A DNA stretch of 64,000 nt from Pseudidiomarina halophila (lineage in GTDB: Bacteria; Pseudomonadota; Gammaproteobacteria; Enterobacterales; Alteromonadaceae): positions 1-64,000 of the forward strand of contig NZ_PIPW01000003.1 of NCBI RefSeq assembly GCF_003987215.1, in the 5' to 3' direction. This document shows positions 26,997 through 36,069 of the stretch, piece by piece. Below the pieces are notes generated by a model that worked only from the letters and a program-made list of their open reading frames with translations, ran no database searches and had not been told where the DNA came from. Numbering within the stretch: the stretch's first letter is position 1; each line of letters starts with the position of its first letter. Made by a program: the position numbers and the translations under genes.

Positions 26997-29197
26997 GATT
27001 GACCTCCATTGAGCATAGTCAGCGCTTTTTCGGTAATGCCGTTAAACGATGGTAAAACCGTGTAGGCGGCTTTGCCCAAAGGAATGAAGCTATCTTCAGC
27101 GGTCAGGCGTTGAATGGTGAAACGGCCACTGTAGTCCTCGTGCAAACAGGTAATAAGCTCCTCGCTCAGCGAGCCCCGGCGGCGGCATTCATCAACTACA
27201 AGTAGGTTTTTGCATTGACCCAGGGCCTCGACGATTTTATCGACATGCAGGGGTACCAGGCAGCGAATATCAATGACGCGCACCTTGTGCCCGGCAGCGG
27301 CGAGTTGCTTTTCGGCCTGGCGGCTCAGGTAGTAACCGTTGCCGTACGAAATAATCGCTAATTCGTCGCCATCACCATGCACTGCTGGCTCGCCAAGCTC
27401 AGGAAGTGGCGCATCAACGTCCGGATAATGTGACAACCAGCCGCCGTCACCTTCCTGATGCAGGTCGCGCGCCATGTAGAGGGCAATAGGTTCAAGCATA
27501 ATCACTACGCGTTGCTCGACGGCTGCCAAACGCACGGCCTGGCGCATCAATAGCGCGCCATCGGCACCATTTGAGGGGCAGAGCACAATAACGCCGGGGA
27601 TGTCGCGGAACACGGCGAACGAATTGTCGTTATGAAAATGACCGCCAAAGCCGCGCTGATAGGCCAGACCAGCAATCCGGATGACCATTGGATTGGTGTA
27701 CTGGCCATTCGAGAAGAACGAGAGTGTCGCCGCTTCGCCGCGGATCTGGTCTTCGGCATTGTGAACATAAGCCAGGAACTGGATTTCCGGCATGGCAATG
27801 AAACCTTGCTGGGCCATACCAATGGCCAGACCAAGTATGCTCTGTTCATCGAGTACGGTGTTGAGTACCCGGTTCGGGCCAAAGGCTTCCATTAAATGCT
27901 GAGTCACGTGATAAACACCACCTTTTTTGGCGATATCTTCACCGCACATGACGATGTTGCCGTATTGCGCCATCAGATCATGTAGCGACCAGTTGATTAA
28001 CTTGGCCAGATGCTGAGGTTTGCCGACATTATGCTTGTCCCATTTAAACAGTTGCTGGCGCTGGGAATCGTCAGCACGCGCAGGTAAGGTCGTTGGATCC
28101 TTTGCTGGTGGCACGATGGAACGCATCACATCAGTTGCATTGGTCAGCTTAGGTTGGCGTGCGGCATGCTCGGCGATACGCGCCATGCGCTGCTGTTGCT
28201 GGCGAATATGAGCGACCAGTGTATCGTGCTCAAACAGCCCGCGCGCGATCAGTGCGGCGCAACAGTGCAGTAGTGGATCCCGTTCGGCGTCACGGCTGAT
28301 TTCCTGCTTGTTGCGATAGGCCACCTCGGCATCTGCACCAGCGTGACCAAATAAGCGGATAGTGCGTAAGTGCAGCACTGCTGGCTTGCGCTTCTGACGC
28401 ACGTAATCAGCCGCCTGCTGCGCGACCAGATAGGTTTCCGCCAGGTTGCTACCATCGGCCGAGAAGTACTTGAGCGCCGCCCGTTGACTTAGCTGCTGCT
28501 GGATCCAGCCTTGTGGGGTATGGGTGGAAATACCCAGACCATTGTCTTCACAAACCAGTAAGAGTGGCATCGGGATCTGCTGGTACGCGGCCCAGCTGGC
28601 TGAGTTAATGGCACCTAAGGCGGTCGAGTGGTTGGCCGAAGCATCGCCGAAACTGCACATGGCAATGGCATCGTGAGGCCAGGTTCCTTTATGGTGCAAG
28701 CGCTTGGAAAGACCAATCGCAAATGCGGTACCCATGGCTTTGGGCACGTGGGACGCAATAGTGCTGGTCTGCGGCGGTATGTTCAGTTCAAGGCTGCCAA
28801 GAACTTTATGGCGACCACCAGAGATGGGATCGTCACTGGAGGCAGCAAAGCTTAGCAGCATCTCGTACAAAGGCGTGGTGCCGGGTTTTTGCTTAGCACG
28901 CTGCAAGAAAAACGCGCCGCTGCGATAATGCAAAAATGCCGGATCCGTTACCCGCAGAGCTTTGGCCACCGCAGCGTTGGATTCATGACCTGAGCTGCCG
29001 ATGGTGTAGAAGCTCTGGCCGGCGGCCTGCATCAGCCGCGATTGTAAGTCGAGTAAGCGACTGGCGAGTTGTGAGTCGAATAGTTCGACCAAATCGGCAT
29101 CGTTAAGTACACCGCCCGCGGCTTGCGCGTGCGGCAGTTCTTGTCGTTCAATACGCTGGATAAATTCGCCCAGCCATGGGTGCATTGCTGCAGCCAT
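26993..29197 (-). CDS. fused alpha/beta E1 component of a 2-oxoacid dehydrogenase
   Basis: The 734-residue thiamine diphosphate enzyme joins two E1 subunits in one chain. The alpha part (about 1-370) has the TPP motif region SFGDASANHSTALGAINSAS and a shift to LPL(L/V)CEDNGLGIST. The beta part (about 395-734) has IVMCGEDIAKKGGVYHVT, LDEQSILGLAIGMA and VIMLEPIALY. It should decarboxylate a branched-chain or similar 2-oxoacid; the E2/E3 partners are not in the window. GGAGG lies before the ATG. Neighbours are the FabD-like gene downstream and a glutaryl-CoA dehydrogenase gene upstream on the same strand. Confidence 0.88.
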   Translation of the reverse strand: MAAAMHPWLGEFIQRIERQELPHAQAAGGVLNDADLVELFDSQLASRLLDLQSRLMQAAGQSFYTIGSSGHESNAAVAKALRVTDPAFLHYRSGAFFLQRAKQKPGTTPLYEMLLSFAASSDDPISGGRHKVLGSLELNIPPQTSTIASHVPKAMGTAFAIGLSKRLHHKGTWPHDAIAMCSFGDASANHSTALGAINSASWAAYQQIPMPLLLVCEDNGLGISTHTPQGWIQQQLSQRAALKYFSADGSNLAETYLVAQQAADYVRQKRKPAVLHLRTIRLFGHAGADAEVAYRNKQEISRDAERDPLLHCCAALIARGLFEHDTLVAHIRQQQQRMARIAEHAARQPKLTNATDVMRSIVPPAKDPTTLPARADDSQRQQLFKWDKHNVGKPQHLAKLINWSLHDLMAQYGNIVMCGEDIAKKGGVYHVTQHLMEAFGPNRVLNTVLDEQSILGLAIGMAQQGFIAMPEIQFLAYVHNAEDQIRGEAATLSFFSNGQYTNPMVIRIAGLAYQRGFGGHFHNDNSFAVFRDIPGVIVLCPSNGADGALLMRQAVRLAAVEQRVVIMLEPIALYMARDLHQEGDGGWLSHYPDVDAPLPELGEPAVHGDGDELAIISYGNGYYLSRQAEKQLAAAGHKVRVIDIRCLVPLHVDKIVEALGQCKNLLVVDECRRRGSLSEELITCLHEDYSGRFTIQRLTAEDSFIPLGKAAYTVLPSFNGITEKALTMLNGGQS

Positions 29198-29230
29198 AAA
29201 CGCCTCCGTAGATTTGCGTTGCTGGAAAAA

Positions 29231-30409
29231 TTAACAGCTAAAAGCCTGGATGCCCGTTTGCGCGCGACCCAAAATCAGGGCGTGCACATCGTGCGTACCT
29301 TCATAGGTATTCACCGCTTCAAGGTTCATCACGTGACGAATCACATGGTACTCGTCGGCAATACCGTTACCGCCATGCATGTCACGGGCAACGCGGGCAA
29401 TATCGAGGGCCTTGCCACATGAGTTACGCTTGATCAGGGAAATGGTTTCCGGCGGTAGTTGACCGGCATCCATCAGACGACCTGCCTGCAGACACGCAAG
29501 TAAGCCAATACTGATTTCCGTTTGCATATCTGCCAGCTTCTTCTGGACTAATTGCGTCGCGGCGAGCGGACGGTTAAATTGCTTACGATCAAGGGTGTAC
29601 TGGCGGGCCGCATGCCAACAGAACTCGGCAGCACCAAGGGCGCCCCAACCAATACCGTAACGCGCTTTATTCAAGCAGCCGAACGGACCTTTCAGGCCAC
29701 TGACGTTAGGTAACAGAGCGGTTTCTGGAACTTCGACGTTATCCATGACGATTTCACCGGTAATCGACGCACGGAGCGAGAACTTACCGTCAATTTTGGG
29801 TGCCGAAAGACCTTTCATACCTTTTTCTAAAATAAAGCCGCGGATCTCTCCGTCGAGCTTACCCCAGACCACAAACACATCGGCGATAGGTGAGTTGGTG
29901 ATCCACATTTTTGTGCCTTTGATGACATAGCCGCCATCGACTTTCCTGGCGGTGGTACGCATGCCCGCTGGATCAGAACCGGCATCGGGTTCGGTCAAAC
30001 CGAAGCAGCCGACCCATTCGCCACTGGCCAGCTTAGGCAGGTACTTTTGCCGCTGCTCTTCACTGCCGTAGGCATGAATAGGATGCATCACGAGAGACGA
30101 CTGCACACTCATGGCGCTGCGGTATCCGCTATCGACCCGTTCCACTTCGCGCGCAATCAGTCCGTAGCAGACATGATTAACTTCTGAACAACCGTATTTC
30201 TCCGGCAAGGTCGCACCCAGTAAGCCCAGCTCACCAAGTTCAGTCATGATCTCGCGGTCAAAGCGTTCTTCGCGGTTGGCGGTTAACACGCGCGGCATCA
30301 GTTTTTCCTGACAGTATTGATGGGCGGTATCGCGAATCATGCGCTCTTCTTCAGTGAGCATGTCGTTAAGTTGAAAAGGGTCTTGCCAGTCAAAAGGAAA
30401 ACGTGCCAT
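29231..30409 (-). CDS. gcdH: glutaryl-CoA dehydrogenase
   Basis: The 392-residue FAD enzyme oxidatively decarboxylates glutaryl-CoA to crotonyl-CoA in lysine and tryptophan breakdown. The acyl-CoA dehydrogenase features are clear: [47 protein letters not shown], and [20 protein letters not shown] with the catalytic Glu. The whole pattern is much closer to GcdH than to other members. GAGG lies before the ATG. The divergent LysR gene 193 bases away may control it. Confidence 0.93.
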   Translation of the reverse strand: MARFPFDWQDPFQLNDMLTEEERMIRDTAHQYCQEKLMPRVLTANREERFDREIMTELGELGLLGATLPEKYGCSEVNHVCYGLIAREVERVDSGYRSAMSVQSSLVMHPIHAYGSEEQRQKYLPKLASGEWVGCFGLTEPDAGSDPAGMRTTARKVDGGYVIKGTKMWITNSPIADVFVVWGKLDGEIRGFILEKGMKGLSAPKIDGKFSLRASITGEIVMDNVEVPETALLPNVSGLKGPFGCLNKARYGIGWGALGAAEFCWHAARQYTLDRKQFNRPLAATQLVQKKLADMQTEISIGLLACLQAGRLMDAGQLPPETISLIKRNSCGKALDIARVARDMHGGNGIADEYHVIRHVMNLEAVNTYEGTHDVHALILGRAQTGIQAFSC

Positions 30410-30425
30410 TAAAAAACCTCGAAAT

Positions 30426-30457
30426 CGTTATTAGATACTAGATAGTAGTTATTGGTT
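30426..30457 (-). repeat. 32-nt dispersed intergenic repeat, copy 3 (inverted)
   Basis: Read on the - strand it gives AACCAATAACTACTATC then TAGTATCTAATAACG, closely like copy 1 at 5509-5540. With copy 2 at 30485-30516 it forms an imperfect inverted pair between gcdH and the LysR gene. Confidence 0.5.
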
Positions 30458-30484
30458 GAAAGCATTAAGAGCCAAATCAAGTGA

Positions 30485-30516
30485 CCCAATAACCGATATC
30501 CAATAACCACTAACGC
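30485..30516 (+). repeat. 32-nt dispersed intergenic repeat, copy 2
   Basis: The sequence CCCAATAACCGATATCC then AATAACCACTAACGC parallels copy 1 at 5509-5540 in the same orientation. It lies in the divergent promoter region of gcdH and the LysR gene, so it could also serve as an operator there. Confidence 0.5.
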
Positions 30517-30602
30517 ATTTGTGTTTTACTGTTTTTCCACTTTACGCTGAAATGACATAAAGTTAAATTATATTAAAATTAGAACAGGTATAGCTTTTAA
30601 CT

Positions 30603-31454
30603 ATGGATTTACGCCAGCTTCAATATTTTGTCGCCGTTTACGAGCAGGGCAGTATTAGTGCCGCGGCCCGAGCCTGTGCTGTGGCGCAGCCGAGCTTATC
30701 GAAGGCGTTGCAGCAACTCGAAGATGAGTTGCGGGTGAAGCTTTTTATCCGCCAGTCCAGAGGGGTTACCCCAACAGAGGATGGCGAGCGTTTATACGGC
30801 CACGCCGGGCGCATGTTGAGTCAGATGCAGTCGCTGAAAGCTTCATTCCGGCATAGTGTCACGCGGGTGCAGTTCCGGCTTGGTCTGGTGCGCGCTTTGG
30901 GGGTCGAGCGCATGAGTCAGTTACTGCGAGACTTTACTGCGGGCGTGGATGGTCTCGAACTGCACCTGGTGGAGCCCGACGAAGAAGCTGACGCACGTAT
31001 CATTTCGCCGCGGATGCTCAAGGCGGGCGAACAGTTTTTACCCATCTGGCACGATCGCTTTGTGCTGGCGCTGCCTGCCGGTCACCCGCTGGCGTTGCAA
31101 AGCGAGCTTTCCTTGACGCAGATGCAGGGTGAAGCCTTGATCAAGCGTACTCCCTGTGAGGCCTGGTCGAGCTTTTATCCGGAGTTGATTCGGCAAGGTA
31201 TTCAACCGGATATTCGTGCGGATATTCATACCATCGAGTACGCGCTGGGGTTGGTGTCAGCCGGAGTGGGCTGTGCTTTGGTGCCGGATCTCGAATCCCT
31301 GCATGAACGTCAGGATGTGGTTCTGCGGCCGCTTGCTGAGCTCACGCTGGAGCGGACCATCGGCATGGCTTACCCACGCAGCCATGGCGACAATGCACCG
31401 CTGCGCTGGTTGCAGCAGGTGTGCCGGCAAACCGCCGCGCAGGATGCCAGCTAA
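30603..31454 (+). CDS. LysR-family transcriptional regulator
   Basis: The 283-residue regulator has the LysR winged helix at the N-terminus (MDLRQLQYFVAVYEQGSISAAARA start, AQPSLSKALQQLE recognition helix) and a periplasmic-binding-like effector domain (about 90-280). LysR proteins usually control a divergent neighbour, here gcdH, 193 bases away. A product-linked ligand such as glutarate is possible but is only inferred. The end overlaps the ferredoxin gene by 4 bp. Confidence 0.9.
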   Translation: MDLRQLQYFVAVYEQGSISAAARACAVAQPSLSKALQQLEDELRVKLFIRQSRGVTPTEDGERLYGHAGRMLSQMQSLKASFRHSVTRVQFRLGLVRALGVERMSQLLRDFTAGVDGLELHLVEPDEEADARIISPRMLKAGEQFLPIWHDRFVLALPAGHPLALQSELSLTQMQGEALIKRTPCEAWSSFYPELIRQGIQPDIRADIHTIEYALGLVSAGVGCALVPDLESLHERQDVVLRPLAELTLERTIGMAYPRSHGDNAPLRWLQQVCRQTAAQDAS

Positions 31455-31654
31455 GCGCTGGCGTCTGTTACTAAGGTCATGCAATCAACGGGACACACCG
31501 GAATGCAGGCGGGTGCATCGTAGAAGCCTTCACACTCGGTGCACTTTTCGAGGTCGACCACATAATGGGCTGCACCCATGATAATGGCTTCGTTCGGACA
31601 TTCTGGCACACACATATCACAGTTGATGCAATCACTATCAATTACAACTGGCAT
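31451..31654 (-). CDS. yfhL: YfhL-family 4Fe-4S ferredoxin
   Basis: The 67-residue ferredoxin has two cluster motifs: CINCDMCVPECP near the N-terminus and the longer CTECEGFYDAPACIPVCP, in which an insert separates the second and third Cys. This is the Alvin/YfhL type that carries two [4Fe-4S] clusters of low potential. The ATG at 31654 has GGAGG six bases upstream. It overlaps the end of trhP by 17 bp on the same strand, so it may supply electrons to that tRNA hydroxylase (inference). Confidence 0.88.
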   Translation of the reverse strand: MPVVIDSDCINCDMCVPECPNEAIIMGAAHYVVDLEKCTECEGFYDAPACIPVCPVDCMTLVTDASA

Positions 31655-32978
31655 AACCAACCTCCTTTACGGCAATAGTTGCCGGAGCCGGTGGTAACTC
31701 TTTAATGAGCATGGCGTAGGCCTGATCACGCGAAGACAGTGAACAGGGCAGTTGCAGGCGAACCTGATGACCGGATCCAGGTGCCCTGGCGATGGCTTCG
31801 CCGGCCTGGTTGACGAGCTGGCCTGCGGTGAAACGTACATTACCGGATGGCTTCATCAAGACTAAGGTATCGCCGCTGGAGAACGAATTTTTCACATCAA
31901 TTAAAGCGTGATCCGCTTCACAGCCAATGACCGCGCCAACCAACAGCTGTTCGCCCTGACTATGACTGGTTTGGTAGTTCTGCGTTTCACTTGGCACGTG
32001 ACGGCGTAAGAATCCCTCGGTAAAACCGCGGTTGGCCATGCCGTCGAGGTCATTCAGCAACTGCGGGTTAAAGGGGCGGCCGGCGATCGCATCATCAATG
32101 GCCTGGCGGTACACCTGGGCCGTGCGGGCAACGTAATAGGGCGACTTGGTGCGGCCCTCAATTTTTAACGAATGGATACCCATTTCCGCTAAAGCTGCGA
32201 CGTGCTGTACGCCGCGCAAATCTTTTGAATTCATGATGTAGGTGCCATGAATATCCTCATCCATCAGCATCAGTTCACCCGGGCGTTGCGGTTCTTCCAG
32301 TAACACCGGGCGATCAATTGGCTGAAACTGGCCCACTGCGTCTTCCTCAGCATCCTGCACCTGATACGGCCAACGGCAGGCGTTGGTGCAGGCGCCCTGG
32401 TTAGGGTCGCGTTTGTTGATATAGCCTGATAACAAACAGCGACCCGAATACGCCATACAGAGCGCACCATGAATAAAGACTTCAAGCTCCATATCCGGAC
32501 AGTGTTGGCGGATCTCCGCAATTTCTTTGACTTCGAGTTCACGCGATAAAATGACCCGGCTGATGCCCTGCTGTTGCCAGAACTTAACTGCCGCCCAATT
32601 AATGGTGTTGGCTTGCACCGACAGGTGCAGGGCTTGCGCCGGGAAATGTTCGCGTAACAACATTACAATGCCGGGATCGGAAACAATCAGCGCATCAGGT
32701 TTAAGCGCAATCACTGGTGCCATGTCGGCAATGAAGGTTTTTAACTTGGCGTTATGCGGTGCAATATTGACCACCACATAAAACCTCTTATTCTGCGCAT
32801 GAGCTTCATTAATGCCAAAGGCCAGGTTAGCTAAATCAAAACTGTTGTTGCGCACCCGCAGGCTGTAGCGCGGCTGGCCGGCATAAACCGCATCAGCGCC
32901 ATAGGCGAAGGCCATGCGCATGGCGTCTAAACTGCCCGCAGGCGAGAGTAATTCTGGAGCGAAGGTCGTGTTTGACAT
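31638..32978 (-). CDS. trhP: tRNA 5-hydroxyuridine synthase TrhP (U32 peptidase family, YegQ)
   Basis: The 446-residue protein matches YegQ/TrhP: ELLSPAGSLDAMRMAFAYGADAVYAG at the N-terminus, HLSVQANTINW, and the U32 signature EVFIHGALCMAYSGRC, with further Cys in GACTNACRWPY likely binding an Fe-S cluster. A C-terminal beta barrel follows. In E. coli TrhP makes ho5U34 in tRNA using prephenate. The ATG at 32978 begins the homologous region; a TTG at 33008 would add an unsupported tail. Two more U32 genes (ubiU, ubiV) are at the right end of the window. Confidence 0.9.
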   Translation of the reverse strand: MSNTTFAPELLSPAGSLDAMRMAFAYGADAVYAGQPRYSLRVRNNSFDLANLAFGINEAHAQNKRFYVVVNIAPHNAKLKTFIADMAPVIALKPDALIVSDPGIVMLLREHFPAQALHLSVQANTINWAAVKFWQQQGISRVILSRELEVKEIAEIRQHCPDMELEVFIHGALCMAYSGRCLLSGYINKRDPNQGACTNACRWPYQVQDAEEDAVGQFQPIDRPVLLEEPQRPGELMLMDEDIHGTYIMNSKDLRGVQHVAALAEMGIHSLKIEGRTKSPYYVARTAQVYRQAIDDAIAGRPFNPQLLNDLDGMANRGFTEGFLRRHVPSETQNYQTSHSQGEQLLVGAVIGCEADHALIDVKNSFSSGDTLVLMKPSGNVRFTAGQLVNQAGEAIARAPGSGHQVRLQLPCSLSSRDQAYAMLIKELPPAPATIAVKEVGYASCN

Positions 32979-33180
32979 AGGTGATGTACTAAACTTGATA
33001 GAGCGCAAGAAAGGCCAAGAATTTTACCCGTGTGAGCGCAAAAAACACTGATCCCGATCAATAAATGGAAGCACTCCAGGCTACAAAACTAACCCTTTAG
33101 GGGTACCCTCCCCCTCTCTTCATGGCAATTACAATACTGCCCGCCGACCACTAGTATTATCAGCACATTCACGCCGAGCG

Positions 33181-33287
33181 ACTGGCTCTAAAGCATGCCT
33201 GCATGCCATGACCAGTGTGCCGTGGTTATTAACCACCGGGTTGTTTTGGAAACGAGACAACCTCCCGTACCTGGAAAGGTGTTGACC
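33181..33287 (+). ncRNA. structured moaA leader, possible molybdenum-cofactor riboswitch
   Basis: The leader before moaA can fold into several helices: ACTGG (33181-33185) with CCAGT (33212-33216), GTGGTT/AACCAC (33222-33236), TTGT/ACAA inside GGG..CCC closed by a GGAAAC loop (33238-33266), and ACCTGGAAAGGT (33269-33280). The last helix contains the moaA Shine-Dalgarno (GGAAAGG), so folding would gate translation. In E. coli the Moco RNA precedes moaA and acts on translation. Assignment to that family is by position and structure, not by a computed match. Confidence 0.5.
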
Positions 33288-34259
33288 ATGCTAATGGATA
33301 GATTTGCCCGCCGCTTCACTTATTTGCGGCTGTCCGTAACGGAAAATTGTAATTTCCGTTGTGACTACTGCCTCCCTGATGGCCCGGATTGTAGCTCGCG
33401 ACAAGCCGAGTTAACTGTACCTGAAATTCGCCGGTTGGTGACTGCTTTCGCTGAATTGGGCACACGCAAAGTGCGTATCACCGGCGGCGAGCCTTGCTTA
33501 CGTAAAGACCTGCTGGAAGTCATAAAAACCGTCAAAGCGGTGCCTGGCATCGAAGAAGTCGCCATCACGACCAATGGTTACCGTCTGCAGCGTGACTTGC
33601 CGGCATGGCGCGAAGCCGGCGTTGATGCGATCAATGTGAGTGTCGATAGCCTCGACCCTGCCACCTTTCATCTGGTGACCGGGCAGAATCGCTTGCCGGC
33701 CATCCTCGAAGGAATTGATCAAGCCGTTGCCCTCGGCATCCCCAAAGTGAAGATCAATACCGTATTACTGCGCGGCTACAACGGCGGTGCCCTGCCGGAG
33801 TTTCTGGAATTTATCCGCCAGCGGCCAGTAAGCCTGCGTTTTATCGAATTAATGCGCACGAATGACAATGTGGCCTACTACCAACGGCATCATATCAGTG
33901 GCCAGAGTATTAAAGACCAGTTGTTAAGTGACACATGGAATTTGTGTGAAAAGAGCAAGACAGCAGGACCAGCCCAGGAATTTGAGCATCCTGACTACCA
34001 GGGCAAGCTTGGTTTGATCATGCCCTACAGCCGCGACTTTTGTGATGATTGTAACCGCTTGCGGGTGTCGAGCCTGGGCCAGCTATTCCTCTGTTTGTTC
34101 ACGGAAAATCATCAGGATCTGAGATCTTACCTGCAGAATGATGACGTAGCGCCATTAAAAGCCGCGCTACAAAGTCTGGTGCTGGAGAAAAAGGCTACGC
34201 ACGCATTACTTGAAAACACCAGCGGGTCGACCCGTCATTTGGCAATGATCGGAGGATAA
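33288..34259 (+). CDS. moaA: GTP 3',8-cyclase MoaA
   Basis: The 323-residue radical SAM enzyme performs the first step of molybdenum cofactor synthesis, rearranging GTP to 3',8-cyclo-GTP. The radical SAM Cys are C21, C25 and C28 (CNFRCDYC); the second cluster Cys lie in FCDDCNRLRVSSLGQLFLC; the essential Gly-Gly ends the protein. ATG 33288 is chosen because GGAAAGG sits seven bases upstream and the family starts here; a longer in-frame reading lies within the leader. It heads the moa-mob-mod operon. Confidence 0.96.
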   Translation: MLMDRFARRFTYLRLSVTENCNFRCDYCLPDGPDCSSRQAELTVPEIRRLVTAFAELGTRKVRITGGEPCLRKDLLEVIKTVKAVPGIEEVAITTNGYRLQRDLPAWREAGVDAINVSVDSLDPATFHLVTGQNRLPAILEGIDQAVALGIPKVKINTVLLRGYNGGALPEFLEFIRQRPVSLRFIELMRTNDNVAYYQRHHISGQSIKDQLLSDTWNLCEKSKTAGPAQEFEHPDYQGKLGLIMPYSRDFCDDCNRLRVSSLGQLFLCLFTENHQDLRSYLQNDDVAPLKAALQSLVLEKKATHALLENTSGSTRHLAMIGG

Positions 34260-34263
34260 CAGC

Positions 34264-34803
34264 ATGGCAGTTAGCGGAATTATTATTGCTGGTGGTGCAT
34301 CACGGCGAATGGGACAGGATAAAGCGCTGCTGCAAGTCGCAGGAAAAACGCAGCTGGACCGTACGCAAGCCATATTGCGCGAGGCCGGGTGTGAACAAGT
34401 TATTGTCAGCCGCAACGCTGAGGGTTTTATCGTTGATAAAATCGCCGGACGGGGACCGCTGGGCGGCCTGCTTAGCGTGTTGCCCCATTGCGTACATGAC
34501 ACCCTTATGCTGGTACCCGTGGATATGCCATTGCTAAGCAGTGCGGCATTACAATTTCTCCTTGGGTACGAAGGCGCGGGTTATTTTGCTTCGAGTTCCT
34601 TGCCCTGTGTACTGCCGAATGTCCCTGAACTGGGTGATTACCTGACCCGGCAACTTTGTGATGATGGCGGTGATCGCTCCGTACGTGGGATGCTGAACTG
34701 GTTGGGCGCTCACGCCCATGAATGGCCTTACAGTTACCAATTGCAAAATACCAACACACCGCAGCAATGGCAGCGGGCGTTAACACTTTTAGGAGAGCAA
34801 TGA
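34264..34803 (+). CDS. mobA: molybdenum cofactor guanylyltransferase MobA
   Basis: The 179-residue enzyme attaches GMP to molybdopterin to make the guanine dinucleotide cofactor used by NarG. It has the nucleotidyltransferase motif IIAGGASRRMGQDKALL, GPLGGLL and LVPVDMPLL (metal-binding Asp). GGAGG lies just before. The stop overlaps the moaB start. It is a little shorter than E. coli MobA (194 residues). Confidence 0.93.
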   Translation: MAVSGIIIAGGASRRMGQDKALLQVAGKTQLDRTQAILREAGCEQVIVSRNAEGFIVDKIAGRGPLGGLLSVLPHCVHDTLMLVPVDMPLLSSAALQFLLGYEGAGYFASSSLPCVLPNVPELGDYLTRQLCDDGGDRSVRGMLNWLGAHAHEWPYSYQLQNTNTPQQWQRALTLLGEQ

Positions 34804-35315
34804 TGAGTACCAGTAACCGTCAGGCATTGCATATTGCCCTGGCTACTGTTTCAGACCGGCACACGCCGACCAGTGACGCCACCGGCGACTGGCTTGGTGA
34901 TGCGATTGTTAAAGCGGGTCATCACATGTATCAGCGGCAAATTTTAGCGACCGATAAGTACCTTGTACGGGCGGTTGTGTCGCGTTGGATAGCCGAGCCG
35001 AAATTAAGTGTTGTACTGCTAAACGGTAGTACAGGCTTTGCCGAACACAATGCAGTTCCAGAAGCTATTGCCCCATTATTGGATCAAACTATTGATGGTT
35101 TTGGTGAGCTGTTCCGGCAACTAAGCTGGCAGCAAATAGGCAGCTCGGCGATGCAATCCCGGGCTTTTGCCGGACTGGCAAACAACACCTTAGTGATCGC
35201 TATACCAGGCTCGGAATCAGCCGCGCAGTTGGCGTGGGAACAGCTGATTCAACCGCAACTTGATAGCGAACAGGGTCCTTGTAATTTTGTCGGGCGACTG
35301 ATCCGGCACCGCTAA
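34803..35315 (+). CDS. moaB: molybdenum cofactor biosynthesis protein MoaB
   Basis: The 170-residue protein matches MoaB/Mog: VSDRHTPTSDATGDWLGDAI near the start and the substrate loop NGSTGFAEHNAVPEAIAP, where the usual GGTG is GSTG. MoaB-like proteins adenylylate molybdopterin or are paralogues of uncertain need. ATG 34803 has AGGAG seven bases upstream; the ATG directly before it (34800) overlaps the mobA stop and is also possible. Confidence 0.88.
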   Translation: MSTSNRQALHIALATVSDRHTPTSDATGDWLGDAIVKAGHHMYQRQILATDKYLVRAVVSRWIAEPKLSVVLLNGSTGFAEHNAVPEAIAPLLDQTIDGFGELFRQLSWQQIGSSAMQSRAFAGLANNTLVIAIPGSESAAQLAWEQLIQPQLDSEQGPCNFVGRLIRHR

Positions 35316-35329
35316 GTAGAGAACTTAAT

Positions 35330-35827
35330 ATGGCAAATAAAGAATTTACTCATTTAGATGCCACTGGCGCAGCACATATGGTTGATGTCGGTGGGAAATC
35401 GACCACAACTCGTCAGGCGACCGCTGTGGCAGTGGTACAAACCACCCCTGAGGTGGTCAGCCAGATTAGCGCGCAGTTGATAAAAAAAGGTGATGTGCTC
35501 GCGGTAGCGCGGGTTGCCGGCATTATGGCTGCGAAGAAAACCAGTGATCTGGTGCCGCTTTGTCACCCACTGGCATTAACCAAAGTGACTATTGATTTTG
35601 CGTTAGCACCTGAGCAGGGTCAGATCGAAATAAGCGCAACCTGCGCAGTGCAGGGTGTCACCGGGGTAGAAATGGAAGCCCTCACGGCGGTGAGCGTTGC
35701 AGCGTTGACCATTCATGACATGTGCAAGGCCGTTGATCCGCGTTTGCAAATCAATGGCATCCAGTTACAGGAAAAGACCGGCGGTAAACAGGGCCACTGG
35801 CAGCGGGAGCATGCGCAACATGGTTAA
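35330..35827 (+). CDS. moaC: cyclic pyranopterin monophosphate synthase MoaC
   Basis: The 165-residue enzyme converts 3',8-cyclo-GTP to cyclic pyranopterin monophosphate. Typical motifs are FTHLDATGAAHMVDVGGK, the KTSDLVPLCHPLALTKV block with the catalytic His, and GVTGVEMEALTAVSVAALTIHDMCKAVD. It is in its usual place between moaB and moaD and overlaps moaD by 8 bp. Confidence 0.97.
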   Translation: MANKEFTHLDATGAAHMVDVGGKSTTTRQATAVAVVQTTPEVVSQISAQLIKKGDVLAVARVAGIMAAKKTSDLVPLCHPLALTKVTIDFALAPEQGQIEISATCAVQGVTGVEMEALTAVSVAALTIHDMCKAVDPRLQINGIQLQEKTGGKQGHWQREHAQHG

Positions 35828-36068
35828 AGTTAAATTCTTCGCAGCATTGCGCGAACGTTTGCAGTGCGCCGAGCACTCGGTGCCGGTGCATGCTGGTGAG
35901 AGCGTTGCAGCGGTGCGCGCGTGGCTTATCGAACAGCACCCGGGCTGGCGCCATGAATTGCTGGAAAAGGATGTTCTATGTGCGAAGAATTTTGTCTTCG
36001 TCGACTTACAGGAACCTGTCAGCAGTGGTGATGAATTAGCCTTTTTTCCACCGGTGACCGGGGGCTGA
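35820..36068 (+). CDS. moaD: molybdopterin synthase sulfur carrier subunit MoaD
   Basis: The 82-residue ubiquitin-like protein carries the C-terminal Gly-Gly (FFPPVTGG) that is thiocarboxylated to supply sulfur for the dithiolene. It forms molybdopterin synthase with MoaE. ATG 35820 gives the family start (VKVKFFAALRE); an ATG at 35811 adds three residues but has no room for a Shine-Dalgarno. It overlaps moaC. Confidence 0.94.
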   Translation: MVKVKFFAALRERLQCAEHSVPVHAGESVAAVRAWLIEQHPGWRHELLEKDVLCAKNFVFVDLQEPVSSGDELAFFPPVTGG

Positions 36069-36069
36069 T

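Noticed and set aside
33193-33206. GCATGC-CT-GCATGC in the moaA leader as a mobile element or attachment site
   Set aside because: The double palindrome is short and fits the folded leader; no flanking duplication or integrase gene is seen.
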